A model generated the notes under the pieces. It did not search any database and was not told the DNA's origin. It saw only the letters and a program-made list of their open reading frames with translations. The position numbers were made by a program, and so were the translations under genes. A stretch of 11,445 nt of DNA, taken from Gammaproteobacteria bacterium. GTDB lineage: Bacteria; Pseudomonadota; Gammaproteobacteria; Chromatiales; Chromatiaceae. How positions within the stretch are numbered: position 1 is the stretch's first letter; each line of letters begins with the position of its first letter. The DNA lies in NCBI GenBank assembly GCA_029287695.1, contig JARFQQ010000165.1, positions 1 through 11,445 on the forward strand. The letters are read 5' to 3'. Of this stretch, positions 1 through 6,942 are shown in pieces.

Positions 1-1247
1 CGCAATCCCGCAGAGAGACGCCGGATGAGGAGAGCCTTGTCAACCAGCTTGCCGAGGCGCGTGAGCAGGGGATAGAGACCTCCCGGATCGAAGAGGAGTT
101 CGCAAAGCTCCGGCAACGCCGTGAAGCAGGCGAAATACATATTGCTGTTTTCGGAGAGATCAGCAGCGGCAAGTCATCACTGATAAGGGCATTGCTTCCG
201 GGCAAGGAGGTCATGACTGCCGTGACGGGGGGGACGACCAGGAGGCTCGAGGAGTTTCGCTGGAACAGCCCTGCAGGCGATGCGCTGGTACTTGTCGACA
301 TGCCGGGTCTCAACGAGGCTGGCGGTTCGCTCGACAAGCTCGCCGAGGAGGAGGCGCAACGCAGCCATCTTGTCATCTTCGTCACAGACGGCGACCTTAC
401 TCGCAGTCAGTTCGAGGCTATCGGAATGCTTCGGGATCTTGATAAACCGGTCATCGTCGCGCTCAACAAGGCCGACTGGTATCAAAAGGATTCGCTTGAG
501 TCTCTCCGGAAGTCGCTGTCACAGAGACTGGAGGGCATTCCTGTCGTCACCGTGCAAAGTGGCGGTGAAGAGGTCGTGATCCGGCAGTTACCGGATGGCA
601 GCGAGGAGCAGGGCGTGCGTCCTGTACCGCCACAGGTCGATGCCCTGCTCGATGCAATCCAGCATGTCATCGACAACCGCCGTGATGTCCTTGACAGCCT
701 GCGCGATGCCTCTGTTTTCGTTCTCGCTCAGCGCAAGCTGGAGGATGCGATGGCGGAGGAGCGTGCCCGGCGTGCACAGGAGGTCGTTGCGGACTATTCA
801 AGAAAAGCCGTTGTTGGCGGGCTGGCCGCGATCTCTCCGGGTTCCGATCTGCTCATACAGGGTTTCCTTGGAACACGCATGGTGCGCGAGCTGTCGGATC
901 TCTACAATGTACCGGTGCGACAGGCCGACACGGAGTTGCTGCTCGAACTGGTACAGAAGCATGTGGGGACCACGAAGACGCTGATACTGGCCATCGCAGG
1001 CAACGGTCTCAAGGCATTTCCCGGCGTCGGGACAATCGCAGGTGGACTGCTGCATGCGATTGCCTACGGCATGATTTTCAATACGCTTGGCAAGGCGGTC
1101 GCCTTGTCATTGCAAACGCGTGGCGAGCTGCGACCGCTGGTCGCTTCCCGTTTATTCAAGGAGCAAATTGGTGTCAATCTGGAGTCGTCTGCGCGGCGCT
1201 ATGCCAAGGTGGCGCTCGAGGAACTCGGAAAGCGCAACAGCGGCTGA
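1..1247 (+). CDS. Membrane-associated GTPase with DUF697-like C-terminus, first of a tandem pair (5'-partial)
   Basis: The reading frame is open from base 3 to the TGA at 1245-1247 and continues leftward beyond the window. The ATG at 192 is not the start, because the P-loop GEISSGKS lies upstream of it (153-176). In the visible 414 residues there is a charged, probably coiled helix at about 5-45. The G domain follows, with G1 at 51-58, G3 DMPG at 99-102 and G4 NKAD at 155-158. A charged helical region leads to two hydrophobic, glycine-rich stretches (about 268-300 and 323-370) that resemble a DUF697 domain. By family knowledge this is a TRAFAC-class GTPase of the Era/YfjP/dynamin-like kind, expected to bind GTP and act at the inner membrane. 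Its cellular role is unknown. Aligned on the P-loop, it lacks about 30 N-terminal residues compared with its downstream paralogue. The GTPase call is secure; the membrane role is inference. Confidence 0.85.
   Translation, partial: QSRRETPDEESLVNQLAEAREQGIETSRIEEEFAKLRQRREAGEIHIAVFGEISSGKSSLIRALLPGKEVMTAVTGGTTRRLEEFRWNSPAGDALVLVDMPGLNEAGGSLDKLAEEEAQRSHLVIFVTDGDLTRSQFEAIGMLRDLDKPVIVALNKADWYQKDSLESLRKSLSQRLEGIPVVTVQSGGEEVVIRQLPDGSEEQGVRPVPPQVDALLDAIQHVIDNRRDVLDSLRDASVFVLAQRKLEDAMAEERARRAQEVVADYSRKAVVGGLAAISPGSDLLIQGFLGTRMVRELSDLYNVPVRQADTELLLELVQKHVGTTKTLILAIAGNGLKAFPGVGTIAGGLLHAIAYGMIFNTLGKAVALSLQTRGELRPLVASRLFKEQIGVNLESSARRYAKVALEELGKRNSG
1158..1163 (+). promoter_or_regulatory. Ribosome binding site that decides the start of the second GTPase
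   Basis: AAGGAG lies seven bases upstream of an in-frame GTG at 1171, inside the coding end of the first GTPase gene. The alternative in-frame ATG at 1201 has only a weak GGAG 16 bases upstream. The ATG at 1087 would need a 161-base overlap and has an unconvincing, arginine- and cysteine-rich N-terminus. Confidence 0.65.
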
Positions 1248-2523
1248 AGACGGCGACCGTCATCTGCAGCTCGCCCGCGAGAGCTTGCGCGAACTCATCG
1301 ATGATTCGCGCGTGCCTGAATCTGTGCGTGAGGAACTCGAGCAGGAATACCAGCAGGTCAGGCTGATGCTCGACAAGCTGGAAAATGACGAGATCCATAT
1401 TGCTGTCTTCGGCCGCGTCAGTGTCGGCAAGTCGGCACTGCTCAATGCACTGCTCGGTGAGAGCCGCTTCTCCACCAGTCCGCTACACGGTGAAACACGC
1501 ACTGTTGCCATGGGTAGCTGGCGCGAATATGTCGCCGGCAACATTCTCATGATTGATACGCCCGGTATCAACGAGGTGGATGGGGAGGCCCGTGAACAGC
1601 TGGCTGCAGAGGTGGCGCAACGTGCCGATATCGTCCTGTTCGTCGTCGATGGCGATATCACGGCCACCGAAGTCGATGCCTTGCGACACCTCAAGGCGCT
1701 GAGCATGCCCCTGGTTCTCGTGCTCAACAAGGCTGACCGTTACAGCCAGGAACAACTGGACCAGATCCGCCGGTCACTGGTCATGCATCTTGATGGCCTG
1801 GTGGCAGAGAAAGACATCGTCACCGCTTCGGCAGAGCCTGCGAGGCAAGTCCTGATCCGGATTGATGAAGCCGGCAGGGAGAGCGAGACGAGCAGGCAGC
1901 CGGCTGTGGATGTCGAAGCCGTGCGCGAACGTCTCTGGTCGATCCTGGAGCGTGAAGGGAAGAGTCTCGCGGCGGTCAATGCCTCGCTGTTTGCCGGACA
2001 CCTGAGCGACCAGGTTGCCGCGCGTATCATGGAGGCAAAGCGCCACCTCGGTAACCGGTTGATTCGCACCTACTGTCTCGCCAAGGGAATCGCGGTTGCG
2101 ATCAACCCGGTGCCGGTTGCAGACCTGGTTGCTGCAGCCGTCGTCGATGTATCCATGATCGTTCACTTGTCGAAAATTTACGGGTTACCGCTCAACAAGG
2201 GAGAAGCCAGCGGGTTGGTGAAAACCATCGGCGCCCAGATGATACTGCTCATGGGGACGGTCTGGGCAGTGCATTTTCTCTCTTCAGCCCTGAAGCTGGG
2301 TACGGCTGGTCTCTCCACTGTCGTGACCGGCAGTGCCCAGGGGGCGCTGGCTTACTACAGCACCTGGGTTGTCGGCCAGGCGGCCGAACGTTATCTGGCG
2401 CAAGGCAAGTCCTGGGGCGAGGGTGGGCCCAAGCTGGTTGTGCGCGAAATTCTCGAATCCATCGACCGCGATACGCTCATCGCAGATGCGCGCGTGGAAA
2501 TCCGGAAACGCCTCGCATCCTGA
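1171..2523 (+). CDS. Membrane-associated GTPase with DUF697-like C-terminus, second of a tandem pair
   Basis: From the GTG at 1171 the protein has 450 residues. A charged helical N-terminus (about 20-75) precedes a G domain with G1 GRVSVGKS (81-88), G3 DTPG (129-132) and G4 NKAD (186-189). The segment after the G domain ends in two hydrophobic stretches, about 306-340 (containing INPVPVADLV) and 357-405, which I read as a DUF697-type membrane-associating domain. It parallels the upstream gene throughout: the same E-IHIAVFG lead-in, the same D-PG-NE after G3, the same 'LY/IY-x-(V/L)P' motif between the hydrophobic stretches, and 370 against 364 residues from P-loop to stop. The two genes overlap by 77 bases, so they are probably cotranslated. 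They may form a heteromeric pair, as some bacterial dynamin-like proteins do, but that is inference. Substrate and partner are unknown. The start is the least certain part; ATG 1201 is the alternative. Confidence 0.85.
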   Translation: MSIWSRLRGAMPRWRSRNSESATAAEDGDRHLQLARESLRELIDDSRVPESVREELEQEYQQVRLMLDKLENDEIHIAVFGRVSVGKSALLNALLGESRFSTSPLHGETRTVAMGSWREYVAGNILMIDTPGINEVDGEAREQLAAEVAQRADIVLFVVDGDITATEVDALRHLKALSMPLVLVLNKADRYSQEQLDQIRRSLVMHLDGLVAEKDIVTASAEPARQVLIRIDEAGRESETSRQPAVDVEAVRERLWSILEREGKSLAAVNASLFAGHLSDQVAARIMEAKRHLGNRLIRTYCLAKGIAVAINPVPVADLVAAAVVDVSMIVHLSKIYGLPLNKGEASGLVKTIGAQMILLMGTVWAVHFLSSALKLGTAGLSTVVTGSAQGALAYYSTWVVGQAAERYLAQGKSWGEGGPKLVVREILESIDRDTLIADARVEIRKRLAS

Positions 2524-2618
2524 GAATTGCAGTCGATGCGTCATGGAGGCCTTTGACGGGGATGTGCAACCACCAGAGTATGGGAGAAAGTTTCGGCCAA
2601 GCAGCCCGGATTGCCGAC

Positions 2619-2647
2619 TGGCAGAGCTGCAAGTTGCAGGATATACT
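2619..2647 (+). promoter_or_regulatory. Weak candidate sigma-70 promoter for the lytic transglycosylase gene
   Basis: TATACT at 2642-2647 matches the -10 consensus in five of six positions and would give a leader of roughly 25 bases before ATG 2679. The matching -35 position (2619-2624, TGGCAG, 17-base spacing) is poor. A second reading is TTGCAG at 2634-2639 with TATAAA at 2658-2663 (18-base spacing), but that would leave a leader of only about 10 bases. The gap between the GTPase pair and this gene makes a separate promoter plausible; the exact hexamers are uncertain. Confidence 0.25.
2627..2639. repeat. Perfect 13-base palindrome (6-1-6) upstream of the lytic transglycosylase gene
   Basis: CTGCAA, one G, then TTGCAG forms an exact inverted repeat. 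It lies two bases upstream of the best -10 candidate and overlaps the alternative -35. That position suits a small operator. The repeat is short enough to be chance, and I do not recognise it as the site of a known regulator. Confidence 0.4.
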
Positions 2648-2678
2648 CCTTTGTAACTATAAAAATCCAGCAAATTCA

Positions 2679-3353
2679 ATGCGCTTCGCAAGACTGGTTC
2701 TGTTATTTCTGATGCTACTTCCCTTCTCGGCAGCAAATGCCGGGATCGCCTATCAGTATCGCGCTCCGGACGGGTCAATGGTCTACACGGACAAGGAACT
2801 GGAATTACCCTTTGTCCTCGTCAAGAAAATGCACCTGACCTGGGGGGACGTCAAGGGACGTGAAATCGAAAAGCGGATTCCTGTCGAAAAGAAACCTGAC
2901 GTGAAGGCGAAGGAGTACAACCTGCCAAAATACGCCGGCCTGGTGGAGAAGAAAGCCGAGAAGTACAACCTCATGCCGGAGCTGATTCATGCAGTCATCG
3001 AGGCAGAATCAGCCTATGACCCCAATGCCGTCTCGAGCGCCGGCGCCGTTGGCCTGATGCAGCTCATGCCGGCGACGGCCAGGCGTTTCGGCGTTTCCGA
3101 CAGGACCGATCCCGAGCAGAATGTCGATGCTGGTGCAAACTACCTGCGCAAACTGCTGACGTTGTTTGACAATGACGTCAAGCTTGCCGTTGCCAGCTAT
3201 AACGCGGGTGAAGGTGCCGTCATGAAATACGGAAGAACCATTCCGCCCTATCGCGAAACGCAGAACTATGTCGTCAGGGTGCTGAAATATCTGCGCCGGA
3301 ATCTGCGGGAAAGCCGCCAGACATTCAAGACGGCCTCTTCTGTTCCCGGTTGA
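2679..3353 (+). CDS. Secreted lytic transglycosylase, family 1 (Slt/MltC-type SLT domain) with DUF4124-like N-terminus
   Basis: This 224-residue periplasmic enzyme is predicted to cleave the MurNAc-GlcNAc bond of peptidoglycan with formation of 1,6-anhydroMurNAc. Residues 1-21 form a signal peptide ending in ANA, with no lipobox cysteine. A small DUF4124-like segment follows (about 22-45, YQYRAPDGSMVYTD), then a lysine- and glutamate-rich linker (about 59-95). The SLT domain (about 96-215) carries the catalytic glutamate E110 in EAESAYDP, the GAVGLMQLMP motif (122-131), and the SYNAGEGAV and YVVRVLKY motifs. I start at ATG 2679 because the signal peptide begins there; the same frame is open upstream, but that extension looks non-coding. 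There is no clear Shine-Dalgarno sequence. The gene lies 155 bases after the GTPase pair and ends inside the 3' end of the opposing YdcF/ElyC-like gene. The family call is firm; the subfamily is not resolved. Confidence 0.93.
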   Translation: MRFARLVLLFLMLLPFSAANAGIAYQYRAPDGSMVYTDKELELPFVLVKKMHLTWGDVKGREIEKRIPVEKKPDVKAKEYNLPKYAGLVEKKAEKYNLMPELIHAVIEAESAYDPNAVSSAGAVGLMQLMPATARRFGVSDRTDPEQNVDAGANYLRKLLTLFDNDVKLAVASYNAGEGAVMKYGRTIPPYRETQNYVVRVLKYLRRNLRESRQTFKTASSVPG

Positions 3354-4179
3354 GCGGTTGTTGCTCACTGCCGTCTCCTTCCGGCTTCTCCTGCCTTTCC
3401 GCTTCTGTATCCACGGGCTGCTCCACTGCACCGGCCCTGCTCGCCAGAAACCTGTACCACATCAGCCCGGCGTACTCGTGTATGGCCTTGTCGCTACGCT
3501 GCAGCGCGATGGAGTAGGGATACCAGCTGCGGATCTTGTCGGGTTCGGAAATCGAGTGGGTCAGCCCCATGGGGGCCGGCAGTGCGTCGAGCCCCGCCTT
3601 GCGGAAACTCCAGATTGCGCGCGGCATATGCCAGCCGTGCGTGATGACCGCGACCTGGTCATAACCCAGCTGACTCGCAAGCTCCGCCGTGTTGGCGGCA
3701 TTGTCGAGCGTATTCCAGCTCTTGTCGTCGACTGCCACTGACTCGACACCATACTGGCTCTCCAGGATGCGGGCCGCCGCCGGTGCATCCGACTTGCCGC
3801 TGCTGACGATGACAGGCAATCCCGTTTGGTTGGCCAGCCAGGCCGTGTAGCGCAGCCGCTCTGCGAAGTAGGGGCCGATGGCTGTATCCGCATACTCGAC
3901 GGACTCCCCGAAGTATCCCCCGCCGAGAAGGACGAGAACATCCGCATTGCTCGTATCCAGAGCCCCGGGCGTGATTGCCGGGTACTGCTGTTCCAGGGGC
4001 GAGATCAACCGGCTCGCCAGCCAGGGTGTGCTTAGAAGGTAGAGGAAAATCACCGAGACAAAAAGCAGCAGGCGCCCGAAGCGCGTGAAAGCGAGCAGCA
4101 GGCCGATGAGCGCGAGGATGAAGAAAAGGCCGGGCGGAAGCAGCAGGGCATCGATGACCCTGATCGTTTCGAAGTTCAC
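3325..4179 (-). CDS. YdcF/ElyC-like inner-membrane DUF218 protein
   Basis: This 284-residue protein has two N-terminal hydrophobic helices (about 9-30 and 36-56) followed by a DUF218 domain. Visible DUF218 motifs are DVLVLLGGG, the IVSSGKSDAPAA segment and ITHGWHMPRAIWSF. The two-helix layout and the 'PLEQQYPA' segment after the second helix match E. coli ElyC (YcbC), a protein linked to peptidoglycan and lipid-carrier metabolism, so an envelope role is plausible beside elongasome genes. No enzymatic activity is established for this protein. The start is a GTG eight bases after the lipA stop with no strong Shine-Dalgarno sequence, so it is probably translated by coupling. The last 35 or so residues are hydrophilic and low in complexity (rich in E, Q, K, P). 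They are partly encoded over the tail of the convergent lytic transglycosylase gene. Confidence 0.85.
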   Translation of the reverse strand: MNFETIRVIDALLLPPGLFFILALIGLLLAFTRFGRLLLFVSVIFLYLLSTPWLASRLISPLEQQYPAITPGALDTSNADVLVLLGGGYFGESVEYADTAIGPYFAERLRYTAWLANQTGLPVIVSSGKSDAPAAARILESQYGVESVAVDDKSWNTLDNAANTAELASQLGYDQVAVITHGWHMPRAIWSFRKAGLDALPAPMGLTHSISEPDKIRSWYPYSIALQRSDKAIHEYAGLMWYRFLASRAGAVEQPVDTEAERQEKPEGDGSEQQPLNREQKRPS

Positions 4180-4187
4180 GGTGGACG

Positions 4188-5159
4188 TCAGCTATGGTCG
4201 AGCAAGGGATTGGCCTGCAGGTCGGCGTGATAGGAGGAACGGACCATGGGACCGCTCGCGACATTGGAAAACCCCATCGATGTGGCCTCGGAGGCCAGCA
4301 GGTCGAAGTCTGCCGGTGTCACGAAACGCTGGACGGGCAGATGATCGCGACTCGGCTGGAGATACTGGCCAATGGTGAGCATATCGCAGTGATGGTTGCG
4401 CAGATCCTGCATGACATCGCGCACCTCGTCGAGCTCCTCGCCGAGGCCAACCATGAGCCCCGACTTGGTCGGCACGTCGGGATTCCGCGCCTTGAAAGCC
4501 TTGATGAGATCGAGAGACCACTGGTAGTCAGCGCCCGGGCGTGCCTGGCGGTAAAGACGCGGAACTGTCTCGAGATTGTGGTTGAAGACATCCGGAGGGA
4601 CCTGCGTCAGCAGCTCCAGGGCGATGTCCATACGACCACGAAAGTCGGGAACGAGGATCTCGATTTTCGTTCCGGGAGATTGCTTGCGGGTCTCGCTGAT
4701 ACAGGCGCCGAAATGCGCCGCACCACCATCGCGCAAGTCATCACGGTCCACCGACGTGATCACGACATACTGCAGCGCCATTTCGCGGATAGCCTCGGCA
4801 AGCTGGCGTGGCTCGTCCGGGTCGAGTGGCTGTGGCTTGCCATGTGCGACATCGCAAAAGGGACAGCGGCGCGTGCAGATGTCGCCCATGATCATGAAAG
4901 TCGCCGTACCATGGCTGAAACATTCGCCGAGATTCGGGCAGAGTGCTTCCTCACATACAGAGCTCAGCTTGCGTTGGCGAAGAATCTGCTTGATGCGCCT
5001 GACACCCTGACCTGAAGGCGCTTTCGCACGGATCCAGGAAGGCTTGCGGAGTACTTCGGTGGTCGGTTCCACCTTGACAGGAATGCGCGCAACCTTTTCT
5101 GCCCCGCGCTGGTGAGTCTCGGGCTTGTCTCTGGACGGTGCCTTGAGTTGATCAGTCAT
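4188..5159 (-). CDS. lipA: Lipoyl synthase LipA
   Basis: LipA is a radical-SAM enzyme that inserts two sulfur atoms at C6 and C8 of protein-bound octanoyl groups, completing lipoate on the E2 and GcvH subunits in the cytoplasm. The 323-residue sequence has the LipA-specific auxiliary cluster cysteines C69, C74 and C80 ([12 protein letters not shown]). It also has the radical-SAM CX3CX2C cysteines C95, C99 and C102 (CTRRCPFC) and the C-terminal RSSYHAD motif (307-313), whose serine ligates the auxiliary [4Fe-4S] cluster. The length matches the E. coli protein. The ATG lies four bases after the lipB stop, and the YdcF/ElyC-like gene follows eight bases after its own stop, so it sits inside the operon. 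Nothing looks damaged. Confidence 0.98.
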   Translation of the reverse strand: MTDQLKAPSRDKPETHQRGAEKVARIPVKVEPTTEVLRKPSWIRAKAPSGQGVRRIKQILRQRKLSSVCEEALCPNLGECFSHGTATFMIMGDICTRRCPFCDVAHGKPQPLDPDEPRQLAEAIREMALQYVVITSVDRDDLRDGGAAHFGACISETRKQSPGTKIEILVPDFRGRMDIALELLTQVPPDVFNHNLETVPRLYRQARPGADYQWSLDLIKAFKARNPDVPTKSGLMVGLGEELDEVRDVMQDLRNHHCDMLTIGQYLQPSRDHLPVQRFVTPADFDLLASEATSMGFSNVASGPMVRSSYHADLQANPLLDHS

Positions 5160-5163
5160 GGTG

Positions 5164-5814
5164 TTAACCGGGAAAGGTCAGAAAGAGTTGGTTGATAGTG
5201 TATCCCATCTCTTCGGCGAGAAAAGCACCGAGTCTTTCCCCGGCCTCGTCGATTTCCAGGGACGACCCCTCGCTGCGCATGTCGGTGACAGCGAGGCCTG
5301 CATAGCCGCAGGGGTTGATGCGGCCGAAAGGCTCGAGATCCATCCCGACATTGAGGCTGAGGCCATGGTAGGTGTTGTGCTTTTTCACGCGTAAGCCGAT
5401 CTGGGCGATTTTTGCCCCTGCAGCGTAGACGCCGGGCGCCCCCTCCCGGCGCTCTGCCGTGATTCCTTCGCTGTCCAGCAGTCGAAGGATCGACTTCTCG
5501 CTACGGTGGACGAGCGAACGAATCCCGATGCCGATCTCGTCGAGATTGAGAAGCAGGTAGCAGACGAGCTGTCCGGGCCCGTGATAGGTGACCTGGCCAC
5601 CCCGGTCGGTCTGCACGACCGGGATCTCGCCGGCGTCGAGCACATGCTCTCTCTTGCCTGCCTGTCCCTGCGTGAAGACCGGCGGATGTTCGACGAGCCA
5701 GAGTTCGGAAGTCTGTCCGGGGACGCGACAGGCAGTGAAGGTCTGCATCGCCTGCCAGGTTTCGCAATAATCACGCAGGCCGAGTTTGCGGATGTCGAGC
5801 AGGGGAGTTGTCAC
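5164..5814 (-). CDS. lipB: Octanoyl-[ACP]:protein octanoyltransferase LipB
   Basis: LipB transfers octanoate from acyl carrier protein to the lipoyl-domain lysine, the step before LipA. I use a GTG start at 5814, giving 216 residues. The frame is open further upstream, but that stretch lies over the DUF493 gene and looks non-coding (arginine-rich). With this start the catalytic dyad falls at K135 (AGAKIAQIG) and C169 (INPCGYAG), the same numbers as in E. coli LipB, which supports the choice. The substrate-binding motif [13 protein letters not shown] is at 70-82. The GTG overlaps the TGA of the DUF493 gene by four bases (GTGA), a typical coupling arrangement. lipA follows after four bases. Confidence 0.97.
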   Translation of the reverse strand: MTTPLLDIRKLGLRDYCETWQAMQTFTACRVPGQTSELWLVEHPPVFTQGQAGKREHVLDAGEIPVVQTDRGGQVTYHGPGQLVCYLLLNLDEIGIGIRSLVHRSEKSILRLLDSEGITAERREGAPGVYAAGAKIAQIGLRVKKHNTYHGLSLNVGMDLEPFGRINPCGYAGLAVTDMRSEGSSLEIDEAGERLGAFLAEEMGYTINQLFLTFPG

Positions 5815-6083
5815 AGCGCCATAGTGACATGTTCGTGATCGCACAGCTCCTGGTAGATCCTGTCCATCTGCTCCCGGTTCTCTGCCATGACGCGCACTGT
5901 CACAGCGACATAGTTGCCGTTTCTGCTTTTTCGCGAAGTGACGGCGCCCTCGCCGAGATCGGGTGCATGACGGAGGACGATCTCGACGACGAGCGCCTCG
6001 AAATCGATGTCGAGATCCGTTCGGCCCATGGCCTTTACAGCAATCTCGCACGGGTAGCCCATGATTTCATCATGATCACTCAT
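5811..6083 (-). CDS. ybeD: YbeD-family DUF493 small protein
   Basis: This is a 90-residue cytoplasmic protein of the YbeD/HP0495 family, whose E. coli member has 87 residues. Its structure is a small ACT-like alpha/beta fold and its function is not established. Recognisable pieces are the YPCEIAVKAMG strand, the helix ending EIVLRHAPD, the SRNGNYVAVTVRV hairpin, and the C-terminal helix and VTMAL end. I take ATG 6083 because TGGAG lies six bases upstream and the length fits the family. ATG 6095 and earlier starts would add an unrelated cysteine- and serine-rich extension over dat. The gene overlaps the dat stop by eight bases and the lipB start by four. Its constant position before lipB in gammaproteobacteria has suggested a role in lipoate metabolism or regulation, which is unproven. 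Confidence 0.93.
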   Translation of the reverse strand: MSDHDEIMGYPCEIAVKAMGRTDLDIDFEALVVEIVLRHAPDLGEGAVTSRKSRNGNYVAVTVRVMAENREQMDRIYQELCDHEHVTMAL

Positions 6084-6942
6084 GGTCATCTCCATGTCTG
6101 AAGCGCTCCTTGCCGAGTTCAAACAGCTCGTGCATCTGCAGCCATCCGGTCCCGGGTTTGCCGCTGCCAACGGGTTTGCCGTTCAGCGAAACAATTGGCA
6201 GGATTTCCTTGATTGAACTGGTCACCCAGATTTCATCGGCTTTTTCCAGTTCCCCGACCGGGATCTCTGCCTCGGCGAATGGAATACCCTGATCTGCAGC
6301 AAGCTCCAGTACAAAGTCCCGCGTGATACCGGGCAGCAACTGTCTGCTCCTGGGCGGTGTTATCAGCAGCCTGTCGCTGACAATGAAGAGGTTGCTTGCA
6401 GCGCCCTCCACAGCTTTGCCATCGCGGATGAAGATTGCTTCCTGAGCGCCGGTATCGATGGCTTCCTGGCGTGCGAGCAGGTTTGCAAGCAGCGTAATGG
6501 CCTTGATATGGCAGTTATTCCAGCGCTCGTCGCTGACGGTGATCGCAGCATAGCCCTGCCGGTCACGATCCGGGTCCGGCTCCGGCAACGGGTTCGTCAT
6601 GGCGAAAACTGTCGGTTTTACCCCTGCCGGAAAGGCGTGGTCACGTCTGGGCGCCACGCCGCGGGTAACCTGCAGATAGAGTGCCTGGTCGAGGGGACCC
6701 TGGTCCTCGATCAGGCGCTCGATGATCGTCTTCCACTCCTCTTGCGTGAGTGGCATGTCGATACGAATCGCCGCGAGGTTGCGGTCCAGGCGCTGCAGGT
6801 GCTCTTTCAGTCGAAACGGCTTGCCCGAATAGGCCGGGATGACCTCGTAGACCCCGTCGCCAAAAAGGAAGCCGCGATCAAGGACAGGTATGCTGGTCTC
6901 CTCGACCGGCTGCCATGCGCCATTGAGGTAGGCAATGCTCAT
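6076..6942 (-). CDS. dat: D-amino acid aminotransferase-type class IV PLP enzyme
   Basis: This 288-residue cytoplasmic fold-type IV PLP aminotransferase has the following features: the N-terminal LNG motif and the LDRGFLFGDGVYEV motif (21-34), an arginine-histidine segment RGVAPRRDHAFP (94-105), the PLP Schiff-base lysine K147 (CHIKAITLLANLLARQEA), the EAIFIRDG and EGAASNLFIV strands, and WVTSSIKEILP near the C-terminus. D-amino acid aminotransferases interconvert D-alanine and D-glutamate, which would suit a wall-synthesis operon. Branched-chain aminotransferase or aminodeoxychorismate lyase are relatives, but the RG-A-R--HAFP segment and the operon position favour Dat. Compared with the usual RGVA-RDHAFP form there appears to be one extra arginine, from memory of the family. 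ATG 6942 overlaps the dacA stop by four bases (ATGA). Confidence 0.88.
   Translation of the reverse strand: MSIAYLNGAWQPVEETSIPVLDRGFLFGDGVYEVIPAYSGKPFRLKEHLQRLDRNLAAIRIDMPLTQEEWKTIIERLIEDQGPLDQALYLQVTRGVAPRRDHAFPAGVKPTVFAMTNPLPEPDPDRDRQGYAAITVSDERWNNCHIKAITLLANLLARQEAIDTGAQEAIFIRDGKAVEGAASNLFIVSDRLLITPPRSRQLLPGITRDFVLELAADQGIPFAEAEIPVGELEKADEIWVTSSIKEILPIVSLNGKPVGSGKPGTGWLQMHELFELGKERFRHGDDHE
6090..6093 (-). promoter_or_regulatory. Ribosome binding site selecting the DUF493 start
   Basis: GGAG on the minus strand, within the end of dat, is six bases from ATG 6083. It favours that ATG over the in-frame ATGs at 6095 and 6089. Confidence 0.55.

Noticed and set aside
192..1247. Complete GTPase gene starting at ATG 192
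   Set aside because: The frame is open back to base 3 and the essential P-loop lies at 153-176, upstream of that ATG. The gene is cut by the window edge.
2553..2678. N-terminal extension of the lytic transglycosylase from ATG 2553
   Set aside because: It would bury the signal peptide that begins at ATG 2679, and the extension has no recognisable protein character.
3351..3367. Hairpin TGAGC/GCTCA as a terminator between the convergent genes
   Set aside because: The stem is only five base pairs with a seven-base loop, and no run of T follows on either strand.
4194..5015. Long plus-strand open frame of 273 codons opposite lipA
   Set aside because: It mirrors a fully conserved lipA gene and shows no domain or plausible start signal. 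Such antisense frames are common at this GC content.
5815..6051. Longer LipB starting at 6051
   Set aside because: The extra 79 residues lie over the DUF493 gene in another frame and are arginine-rich. The GTG at 5814 reproduces the E. coli catalytic numbering.
6084..6170. Longer DUF493 protein starting at 6170
   Set aside because: The extension overlaps the end of dat, and a good Shine-Dalgarno sequence points to ATG 6083, giving the normal family length.
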